From NCBI RefSeq assembly GCF_900215315.1, contig NZ_OBEB01000001.1:372001-436000 (forward strand): a stretch of DNA of 64,000 nt, given 5' to 3'. Shown here one piece after another: positions 57,902-64,000 of the stretch. Source of the stretch: Arsukibacterium tuosuense. Its GTDB lineage: Bacteria; Pseudomonadota; Gammaproteobacteria; Enterobacterales; Alteromonadaceae. A program made the position numbers and the translations under genes. Within the stretch, counting starts at the first letter, position 1, and each line of letters begins with the position of its first letter. The notes below the pieces were generated by a model, which made no database searches, was not told the origin of the DNA, and was given only the letters and a program-made list of their open reading frames with translations.

Positions 57902-58223
57902 AATATTTTTCCTTAATAAAATGAGTTCCTGGCAATAGCATTTTTATGCGTATTGAACTGTTTGAAATCTCTTAGCAATATTTGCGCCAGGTATTTAAAG
58001 CTAGTATTTCCAGAGTGTTGGCTAAAGTAACTAATAAACCAAATGACAATATGTAAATTAACCAGACACACTCAGACCATAGAAGCAGCTCTCCAGTAGC
58101 AAGCGTTCAGCCCGGTAATCCTCAAAGCAGCAGGTTTTGCAAGCTCCACCGGCCGGCCGCAACCAGGCACATAACCTATGCTATGTTTAATTAACAATAA
58201 ACCAACCTGGTCGTCTTTAGCCT
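57902..58223. other. Intergenic region upstream of the PEP-CTERM and mgtC-like genes
   Basis: 322 bases without a credible gene. It contains the sigma-54 promoter (57974-57990), an AT-rich stretch to about 58060 that may hold its enhancer sites, and a GC-rich patch at about 58100-58162 with a perfect 10-bp palindrome CGGCCGGCCG (58150-58159). No known riboswitch was recognised. Confidence 0.7.
57974..57990 (-). promoter_or_regulatory. Sigma-54 promoter of the PEP-CTERM gene
   Basis: The minus strand reads CTGGCGCAAATATTGCT: GG at -24, exactly ten bases to GC at -12, and TTGCT as in the consensus TGGCAC-N5-TTGCW. The -12 GC lies about 73 bases before the ATG. PEP-CTERM systems often carry an RpoN-linked regulator (PrsR), which fits. 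Confidence 0.7.
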
Positions 58224-58685
58224 ATGAACCTTATCCCACAAATTGACTGGAGTATTGCGGCATTACATATCCGTGACTTGTTAATTGCATTCGTACTTGC
58301 TGTCCCGATCGGCTGGGACCGGGAAAAGCAGGAGCGTACGGCCGGTCTTCGAACCTTTCCACTGGTCGCAGTGGCAGCCTGCGGCTACATGCTGGTTGGC
58401 CTGCATGTTCTGGAGTCAACAGAAGCTGAATCGCGGGTGATGGAAGGCATCATTACCGGTATTGGCTTTATTGGTGGTGGCGCCATCCTGAAGAATGTTG
58501 TTAAAGGTGAGAGCTATGTTCGCGGTACAGCCACTGCAGCAAGCTTATGGTTAACGGGAGCTATAGGGTTGTCGGTTGCCGCCGGCATGCTTGAAATTGC
58601 GCTGGTTTTAAGTGCGGTAACCTTTATTACCTTACGTATTTTGACCGAAGCCAAAACCATGGTAAAGCAACCAGGGGATAAATAA
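58224..58685 (+). CDS. MgtC/SapB family membrane protein
   Basis: A 153-residue inner-membrane protein with four to five membrane spans. The N-terminal LLIAFVLAVPIGWDREKQERTAGLRTFPLVA, including the WDRE and GLRT motifs, and GIGFIGGGAILK are the family signature. It has only the membrane part, without the C-terminal ACT-like domain of Salmonella MgtC, so it is the short type. Stop codon lies within a hairpin-like inverted repeat shared with cheB downstream. Confidence 0.9.
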   Translation: MNLIPQIDWSIAALHIRDLLIAFVLAVPIGWDREKQERTAGLRTFPLVAVAACGYMLVGLHVLESTEAESRVMEGIITGIGFIGGGAILKNVVKGESYVRGTATAASLWLTGAIGLSVAAGMLEIALVLSAVTFITLRILTEAKTMVKQPGDK

Positions 58686-58700
58686 TGTGGCTATTTATCC
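58676..58700. terminator. AT-rich inverted repeat across the stops of the convergent mgtC-like and cheB-like genes
   Basis: GGATAAATA / TATTTATCC, perfect 9-bp stem with a 7-base loop, overlapping both stop codons. It is not GC-rich, so a weak bidirectional terminator at best. Confidence 0.4.
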
Positions 58701-59680
58701 TTATCGGTCGTTTTCAGCATGGCACGAATGCGGTCAATGTGAACCTGAGAATCTTTAGCCCGCTGTGCGACAGATGACGGCGATTTTTTAGCGTCATTTT
58801 TGCTCATGGTAACCAGCAGATTTTGCCGCTCCTCAAACATTCTGAGTGCAACCCATAGTGTTTCTTCAATCTTGGCAGTTTGCTGCGCCAGTAATACAGA
58901 GGAGGTAAACGCATGGCCGGTATGGCAACGATATCTCAGATGCTTGCCTTCTGCTATTTTCCATAGCACCCCACCACAGTCCGGGCAATTAAAAGGAACT
59001 TGCTCGCCCAGTGCCTCTACTGACGGTAAATCGCTTAGCACCCGCTGGGCAATCTTGGCTTCGATCACAATATCCTTGGGTGCTGGTTTGTTTGGCCTCA
59101 GCGGTTTGCTGACCAGATCCGATAACAATACGCCCATCTGCGCTATTGGCAGGCAATAGTCCGCGCCAACATTCGCTATTACAGATTGCGGCATGTCCGG
59201 ATAAGCCGCGTCCGCCGGATCCTGGGCAATACACACCCCACCGCAGCGCTTGATCGCCCCCATACCACTGGTGCCATCATCCAGGTACCCGGTAAGAATA
59301 ATGCCGATAACCCGGTTCCCATAAGCCACAGCTGCCGAGCGAAACAACGGGTCGATAGCAGGCCGCGACCGGTTTTCCCGCGCGCCTTTAGTAATCAGGA
59401 TTTTGTCCTTCACAACCAGCATATGCTGATCCGATGGCGCCAGATAAATATGACCATTTTTAAAAACCTGGCCATCCTGACCATGTGTACATGGCAGGCC
59501 ACCGCTGTCATTCAATACTTTAACCAGGGCGTCACCAGTGGTATCTGCCCCCATATGATTAACAATAAAAATCGCTGCCGGAAAATCCTTCGGAAATTGC
59601 GCGACCAGTTCGGTTAATGCTGACATGCCACCGGCAGAGGCGCCAACAACAATAAGCCTGGAGTTTCCGGCTTGATCCAT
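58691..59680 (-). CDS. Free-standing CheB-type methylesterase/glutamine deamidase with C-terminal zinc ribbon
   Basis: A 329-residue protein with a CheB catalytic domain and no receiver domain. Catalytic residues are Ser15 (VVGASAGGM), His43 (IVNHMG) and Asp in GYLDDGTSGM. A C-terminal zinc ribbon (CPDCGG and CHTGHAF) is followed by a long helix. The frame is open from an ATG at 59692, but the ATG at 59678-59680 has GGAGG five bases before it. No chemotaxis genes are nearby, so the target receptor is unknown. Confidence 0.93.
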   Translation of the reverse strand: MDQAGNSRLIVVGASAGGMSALTELVAQFPKDFPAAIFIVNHMGADTTGDALVKVLNDSGGLPCTHGQDGQVFKNGHIYLAPSDQHMLVVKDKILITKGARENRSRPAIDPLFRSAAVAYGNRVIGIILTGYLDDGTSGMGAIKRCGGVCIAQDPADAAYPDMPQSVIANVGADYCLPIAQMGVLLSDLVSKPLRPNKPAPKDIVIEAKIAQRVLSDLPSVEALGEQVPFNCPDCGGVLWKIAEGKHLRYRCHTGHAFTSSVLLAQQTAKIEETLWVALRMFEERQNLLVTMSKNDAKKSPSSVAQRAKDSQVHIDRIRAMLKTTDKDK

Positions 59681-59936
59681 TTCCACCTCCATTGATGCCG
59701 CTCGTGCGAAATATCAGGTTTAACATCGCATAATCCAGATTGCCCCCGGCGCAGCTACTGAATCAAGCTTAATAAATGCCTGTGCTTTCGCAATGTTCAA
59801 TTGACAAAGAATAGCAGTGTAAAGGTTTAGTCGTTAGGTGGGTTGAAGCTTTGGCAGAATAAGTATGAAACGTGTCATACTGCCAAAATTGTTCAAGTTT
59901 AAGCTGTAGACTGTTTTAAACAACAGGAAACATTCC

Positions 59937-60965
59937 ATGAAAAATCTGATAGCTGCCAGCGGGCTGAAACTGCCGGGCTTTAATTGGCACACCAGCGCCC
60001 TACGCTGGCTTACTTTCGCTGTTATGCTGCCGCTGCTTGCGCTGCCAGTACAGGCAGATAAGCCATTTAAAGTGGCTATTTTAATGTTCGATGATGTGCA
60101 GATCATCGATTTTGCCGCCCCCTATGAAGTATTCGGCCAGGCTAAATTTGAGGTGTTTACCGTGTCGGCAACTGGTAGACCGGTTACTACCGTTATGGGT
60201 TTGAGTGTCAACCCGACCTACAGTTTTGCTACTATGCCTGAAGCAGATGCCATCCTGGTGCCGGGCGGCAATACCGGTAAGGTTATGCATGATCAACAGG
60301 TCCTCAAATGGCTCAAATCCCAGCATGGCAAAGCCGAACATATTTTATCAGTGTGCACCGGCGCCCATATTCTGGCCGAGTCAGGTTTACTGGACGGGAA
60401 ATCAGCGACTACTTTTCATCGGGCCCTGAACAGTTTTGAGCAAAACTACCCGGCAATTTCAGTTAAGCGGCAGCAACGTTTTGTCGATAACGGCCAAATC
60501 ATTACCTCAGCGGGCTTATCCTCCGGCATTGATGCATCACTTCATTTGGTCAGCAAAGTATTGGGGGAAGACAAAGCCCGCACCGTGGCGCTGCACCTTG
60601 AATACGACTGGGATCCGAACAGCGGTTTTGTCCGGGCCAACATGGCCGACCGCATGTTTCCGGACAACGAATACAGCTGGCCAGATGGTATTTTGTTTGA
60701 CCGCATAAGTGCCTTTGGTGACGAGCAGCGCTGGCAAATTAGCTATCAGGTTAAAACCAGCGCCACCGCACAAGATCTGATGCAGGTGTATAAAGCCGCG
60801 ATGGCCAGCCATGCTAACTGGCAAGTTAACGATACCGGCGCGGCGCTACAGACTGAATGGCGTGGTACGAGCAATAATCAGGGCTGGTTAACCTCAGCGA
60901 CAATAACCCGTGACAACGCGCCTGACACCTATGTCATGACTCTTGATGTTTATCAGCGGCCATAG
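59937..60965 (+). CDS. Exported DJ-1/PfpI family protein
   Basis: A 342-residue protein: a basic start and hydrophobic segment at about 22-40 (signal peptide or anchor), ending in VQADKP, then a DJ-1/PfpI fold (about 43-225). The nucleophile elbow is LSVCTGAHILA with Cys near residue 141, and the substrate-side Glu/Asp region DVQIIDFAAPYEVFG is intact. A C-terminal extra domain of about 110 residues follows. Paralogous to the GlxA-like protein downstream. AGGA precedes the ATG. Function unknown; some relatives hydrate isonitriles or act on small metabolites. Confidence 0.9.
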   Translation: MKNLIAASGLKLPGFNWHTSALRWLTFAVMLPLLALPVQADKPFKVAILMFDDVQIIDFAAPYEVFGQAKFEVFTVSATGRPVTTVMGLSVNPTYSFATMPEADAILVPGGNTGKVMHDQQVLKWLKSQHGKAEHILSVCTGAHILAESGLLDGKSATTFHRALNSFEQNYPAISVKRQQRFVDNGQIITSAGLSSGIDASLHLVSKVLGEDKARTVALHLEYDWDPNSGFVRANMADRMFPDNEYSWPDGILFDRISAFGDEQRWQISYQVKTSATAQDLMQVYKAAMASHANWQVNDTGAALQTEWRGTSNNQGWLTSATITRDNAPDTYVMTLDVYQRP

Positions 60966-60994
60966 GTATTAGGTGGTGGGTGTAAGGTGGTAGG
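60965..60994 (+). repeat. G-rich repeat in the gap before the GlxA-like gene
   Basis: Seven GG or GGG tracts in 30 bases, in repeated AGGTGG units. It overlaps the ribosome-binding region of the next gene (AGG, six bases before ATG). A two-tier G-quadruplex is possible. Confidence 0.5.
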
Positions 60995-61000
60995 TAAATA

Positions 61001-61993
61001 ATGCTGCGTAAAAGAATCGGTTTTCTGTTGTTTGAACAATTTAACGCGCAGGATTTAATTGGTCCGCTCGAAGCCTTTCATACTGTTAGTGAGGTAACCG
61101 ACTCGCCCTATCAATGTATTTTTATCGGGCCCGAGGCGGGCCAGTATCGCGCGGAGTCGGGTCTGGCGATGGTGGCAGATCTTTCTTTGGCAGAGATTTC
61201 TTTGGCAGATCTTGCTCTGGCAGAGCTGGCTTTAGAAGCTAACCAGCTGGATACGCTGATTATCCCCGGCGGTGCTGGCTCGCGAGCAGCTATGGTGCAA
61301 GCAGCAATATGCACCTGGTTGCGCCAGGCAAGGCCGGCTATCAGACGCATTGCCAGTGTCTGTACCGGCGCCTTTATTCTGGCTGAAAGCGGCCTGCTAA
61401 ATGGTTTACCGGCCACCACGCACTGGGCGTTTGTCGAGGCCCTTAGTAAGGGCTACCCGAACATTCAGGTGCAGCCCAACGAGCTGTTTGTCGACAACGG
61501 CCATATCGCGACATCAGCAGGTATTACCTCAGGTATCGATTTAAGCTTAAAACTGATTGAAAATGACCTTGGCAGCGACATCGCCAGCCAGGTAGCCCGT
61601 TATCTGGTGGTGCATTTTCGCCGGGCCGGCGATCAGGCGCAGTATTCGGTGCCGCTGCAGTTTCAAAGTAAAGCGGATAGCCGCTTCAGTTCCCTGACCG
61701 GCTGGGTCCTGCAAAACCTGCAGCGCAATTTAAGCGTCAGCAGCCTGGCGGATTATTGCGGCATGAGTGAGCGCAATTTCTATCGTCACTTCGTTGAACA
61801 ACTCGGTGAAACGCCGGCTCGATACATCGATTCCTTGCGTTTAGATTACGCCAGACAACTGTTAGTTGAAAAAGCCTGGCCAGTAGACAAGGTGGCACAA
61901 GCGTGCGGCTATCAAAGTAGCGACGCCTTTAGGCGCGCCTTTGTCCGTAAGTTTCTAATGGCACCGAATTCCTACCGCGAGCGGTTTCGCTGA
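61001..61993 (+). CDS. GlxA-type AraC-family regulator with DJ-1/PfpI domain
   Basis: A 330-residue transcription factor. The N-terminal DJ-1/PfpI domain (about 5-205) has the nucleophile-elbow Cys in ASVCTGAFILA; the C-terminal AraC domain has two helix-turn-helix units (about 245-330) with LSVSSLADYCGMSERNFYRHF and WPVDKVAQACGYQSSDAFRRAF. A short tandem repeat at residues 61-80 is unusual. It follows the exported DJ-1 protein by 35 bases and likely regulates that gene or senses the same metabolite. Confidence 0.93.
   Translation: MLRKRIGFLLFEQFNAQDLIGPLEAFHTVSEVTDSPYQCIFIGPEAGQYRAESGLAMVADLSLAEISLADLALAELALEANQLDTLIIPGGAGSRAAMVQAAICTWLRQARPAIRRIASVCTGAFILAESGLLNGLPATTHWAFVEALSKGYPNIQVQPNELFVDNGHIATSAGITSGIDLSLKLIENDLGSDIASQVARYLVVHFRRAGDQAQYSVPLQFQSKADSRFSSLTGWVLQNLQRNLSVSSLADYCGMSERNFYRHFVEQLGETPARYIDSLRLDYARQLLVEKAWPVDKVAQACGYQSSDAFRRAFVRKFLMAPNSYRERFR
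61181..61243 (+). repeat. 15-bp tandem coding repeat in the GlxA-like gene
   Basis: Units of 15 bases starting TCTTTGGCAGAGATT, TCTTTGGCAGATCTT, GCTCTGGCAGAGCTG, and a diverged fourth unit. They encode a (S/A)LA(E/D)(I/L) pentad repeated in the DJ-1 domain. Confidence 0.75.
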
Positions 61994-62002
61994 TCTCAAT
62001 CG

Positions 62003-63289
62003 TCACCACGACAGACGGGCGGCTACCCGCGTCTTATCAACCTGCAGCGAAAACAACCAGCCATTGCGCTCACACAGTCGTTGCACGATACCTAAACCCA
62101 GACCATAGCCATGAGATGATATCCCGGTCGGCGTCTGCCGCTCATCAGCGCTCTGTTGGTTTGTGACTAAAGCGCTCAGCTGATTAGTAATTATAAGCTC
62201 ATGCTCTTTAAGACGAATTGTCACCGGTCCCTGACCGTCGAGCGTGTGCTCGAACGCATTTCGCACCAGATTGTTGAGCGCAATAGCAAAAGCCTGTGGA
62301 TGGCCACAGACGCTGGGGGTTGCCAGTTGCTCAATTTCAACATCGACCAATTTGCGGCTCAGCAGGTAGCGTTGCTGCTCTATCGCCTGGCTTAGCAGCG
62401 GCAGCACTAAAAACTGCTCGTCGTATAAGCCGTCGTCGGTTTCACGAGCAAGGCACAGGAACATTTCAATGGTGGTTTTCATCTCGAGCGTGGCGCGCCG
62501 CACCCGTTCAAGTGCCTTGACATCGCTGGCTGCCAGTTCGCTTTGTTCCAGCAGCTCAAGCGCGCCGGTGATTACCGTGATTGGCGTGCGAAGCTCATGA
62601 CTGGCTGAACTGGTAAAGTAGCGCTCCCGTTCAACAAAGGCGTTAATACGCTCTAACGTTTTCTCAATGGCCGCAGCTAGCACGCCAACTTCATCATCAC
62701 CAAACCGGCTGGCGTCTATCCGTTTATAATCCTCAGCCGATAGATGTTCCAGGTCGATGTCGGCAACCGCTTTGGCCAGTTGCGCAACAGGGGCGACAGC
62801 CCGGCGCATCACCACAATTCCCAGCCCAAAACCAACAATGCCCAGCGTGCCGACAACACCGGTGATTACCAGCAGCAACCACCAATCCTCGGACGACGCC
62901 GCCTCAATTCCGGCGACGTCGAACACCACAAAGGCGCGCGACTGTTCCTTGTCGGCAGGCAGCTGATCAATGCCGCCAGGCTGTTTATTCCCGATGGATA
63001 GCACTGCGACATGCAACTCTTCAGCTTCGAATTCGTACAATCCCTCAGCGGGGTTGGTCTCTGCCCACTGCCGTAGCGCTTGCGGCAAGCTGGCAATATC
63101 ATCGTAGCCGCGAAGATTTGTTGTCGCAGCGGGATAGTTCTCGGCGGCAACCTGCAGCTGTTGGCTCAGCACCCGGTCTTCGCTTAACCTTATCGCCGCG
63201 AAGAACGCAAAACCCCAGACCACGCTGAGTACCGCAACACACACCGCAAATGCAAAGGCGACACGCTTGCGCAAACTATGCCGGTACAT
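62003..63289 (-). CDS. Sensor histidine kinase
   Basis: A 428-residue inner-membrane kinase. Two membrane spans (about 10-34 and 137-159) flank a periplasmic loop; HAMP follows (about 160-215). The phosphoacceptor is His231 in SSASHELRTPI, and the ATPase has NLVRNAFEHT and GLGLGIV. It shares one base with the upstream response-regulator stop (TAATG). The signal it senses is not clear; the genomic context does not suggest one. Confidence 0.96.
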   Translation of the reverse strand: MYRHSLRKRVAFAFAVCVAVLSVVWGFAFFAAIRLSEDRVLSQQLQVAAENYPAATTNLRGYDDIASLPQALRQWAETNPAEGLYEFEAEELHVAVLSIGNKQPGGIDQLPADKEQSRAFVVFDVAGIEAASSEDWWLLLVITGVVGTLGIVGFGLGIVVMRRAVAPVAQLAKAVADIDLEHLSAEDYKRIDASRFGDDEVGVLAAAIEKTLERINAFVERERYFTSSASHELRTPITVITGALELLEQSELAASDVKALERVRRATLEMKTTIEMFLCLARETDDGLYDEQFLVLPLLSQAIEQQRYLLSRKLVDVEIEQLATPSVCGHPQAFAIALNNLVRNAFEHTLDGQGPVTIRLKEHELIITNQLSALVTNQQSADERQTPTGISSHGYGLGLGIVQRLCERNGWLFSLQVDKTRVAARLSW

Positions 63290-63990
63290 TAAGCATCCTC
63301 TGCGATGCGGTAGCCGATCCGATGCACCGTATGAATCAACGGGCTGGTAAACGGCTTGTCGATAGCCTGGCGCAGCTTGTACATATGCGAGCGAAGCGCA
63401 TCACCATCTGGAGGCTCGTCAGCCCATAACAAGGTTTCAAGCACATCGCGGGCCACCACAGACGGCGCCAGCTCCATCAAGCGTTGCAGTAGTTTCAGAC
63501 CAGCAGGGTTAAGATCGACCCGCCGTCCTGCCCGATGCACTTGCAGCGTTGACCTGTCCAGCGTCAACTCGCCAACAGTTAACAGGTTATCGGTTCTGCC
63601 ATGACTGCGTTTATACAGCGCCTGCAGCCTTGCATGCAGCTCCTGTAATGCGAATGGCTTAACCAGATAGTCGTCGGCTCCCGCCGCAAAGCCTTTAAGT
63701 TTATCGTCAAGAGTGTCTCTGGCCGTCAGCATCAGCACCGGGGTTTCGAGTTTGGCATCAGCGCGCAGCTTTCGGCAGAAACTTAAGCCATCCATCCCCG
63801 GCAGCATCAAATCCAGCACGATAACGTCGAACGAATTCGTCAACGCCAGTTTCATTGCACTTATGCCGTCATAGGCAAAATCCGCAATATAGTGATGCTT
63901 TGCAAGATAGGCTGCAATGTTCTCGCAAATGTCGCGGTTGTCTTCGACAATTAACACTCTAACCGGCGATTCACCCAGTTTGCGACCCAT
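63289..63990 (-). CDS. OmpR-family response regulator
   Basis: A 233-residue regulator: receiver domain (about 8-125) with phosphoacceptor Asp60 in VIVLDLMLPG and the VKPF Lys, then a winged-helix DNA-binding domain (about 140-230). The start ATG at 63988-63990 has GGAG six bases upstream, so the gene is complete at the window edge. It is co-transcribed with the kinase. The CzcRS family also has this layout, but the czc operon lies 12 kb away. Confidence 0.95.
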   Translation of the reverse strand: MGRKLGESPVRVLIVEDNRDICENIAAYLAKHHYIADFAYDGISAMKLALTNSFDVIVLDLMLPGMDGLSFCRKLRADAKLETPVLMLTARDTLDDKLKGFAAGADDYLVKPFALQELHARLQALYKRSHGRTDNLLTVGELTLDRSTLQVHRAGRRVDLNPAGLKLLQRLMELAPSVVARDVLETLLWADEPPDGDALRSHMYKLRQAIDKPFTSPLIHTVHRIGYRIAEDA

Positions 63991-64000
63991 CTGCTGCTCC

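Noticed and set aside
58100..58162. Riboswitch (c-di-GMP type I or magnesium-type) upstream of the mgtC-like gene
   Set aside because: The GC-rich patch shares a few words with the c-di-GMP fold but the conserved core could not be aligned in either orientation.
62003..63990. Kinase/regulator pair as CzcRS for the czc operon
   Set aside because: Layout fits, but it lies 12 kb from czcCBA with many unrelated genes between; no shared operator found.
1..64000. CRISPR arrays, tRNA or rRNA genes, insertion sequences, prophage
   Set aside because: No spaced direct repeats, no tRNA cloverleaf with conserved T-loop, no transposase, no integrase and no phage structural genes were found on reading both strands.

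Overview
The window looks like part of a chromosome from a free-living gammaproteobacterium. Gene content and order fit the Alteromonadales-type group around Rheinheimera, Alishewanella and Arsukibacterium; this is inferred from proteins such as EarP with an arginine-type EF-P, CsiV next to mfd, a LolCDE set, a tryptophan-halogenase-family enzyme with a TonB receptor, and a PEP-CTERM protein. No rRNA, tRNA, CRISPR array, insertion sequence or phage module was seen. Most of the sequence is dense housekeeping DNA with overlapping start and stop codons and clear hairpin terminators.

Layout. 1-5.1 kb (minus strand): a partial membrane protein, a YehS-like protein, then a run ending in earP-efp preceded by two unknown genes, a LysE exporter and a periplasmic solute-binding-like protein. 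5.3-7.3 kb: a small DUF3185 protein and glnS. 7.3-12.9 kb (minus): an accessory set made of a TonB-dependent receptor, a sulfotransferase-like protein and a flavin-dependent halogenase. 13.1-24.5 kb: the TCA cluster sdhCDAB-sucAB-sucCD on the minus strand, cut by three hairpins, with gltA divergent. 24.5-27 kb: csdA-csdE and, convergent, tcdA, which together make the ct6A modification of tRNA. 27-33.7 kb (minus): comEC-msbA-lpxK-ycaR-kdsB-RluA-type synthase-tcdA, a lipid A/KDO-centred operon. 34-37.3 kb: lolCDE. 37.4-44.2 kb (plus): a PilZ-like protein, mfd, csiV, a small membrane protein and an RbgA/YlqF GTPase.

44.2-51.3 kb is a heavy-metal efflux island: a CDF exporter divergent from a His-rich CzcI-like protein and czcCBA, probably for Zn/Cd/Co. 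51.3-56.5 kb holds a receiver-TPR protein that has lost its phosphoacceptor Asp, a DUF1993 protein, a zinc alcohol dehydrogenase and rimO. 56.5-58.2 kb is a more AT-rich accessory patch: a SLATT-like two-helix membrane protein and a PEP-CTERM protein with a textbook sigma-54 promoter. 58.2-64 kb holds an MgtC-type protein, a free-standing CheB-type methylesterase, a secreted DJ-1/PfpI protein followed by a GlxA-type AraC regulator, and an OmpR/histidine-kinase pair.

The most interesting items are the halogenase-sulfotransferase-receptor set, the sigma-54-driven PEP-CTERM gene, the paired DJ-1 proteins with an operator-like palindrome and a 15-bp coding repeat, the pseudo-receiver TPR protein, and a ComEC whose metallo-beta-lactamase domain has lost its metal ligands. 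I did not find a convincing multi-gene system of an entirely new type; these are leads. All family calls are from reading the sequence; no database search was run.
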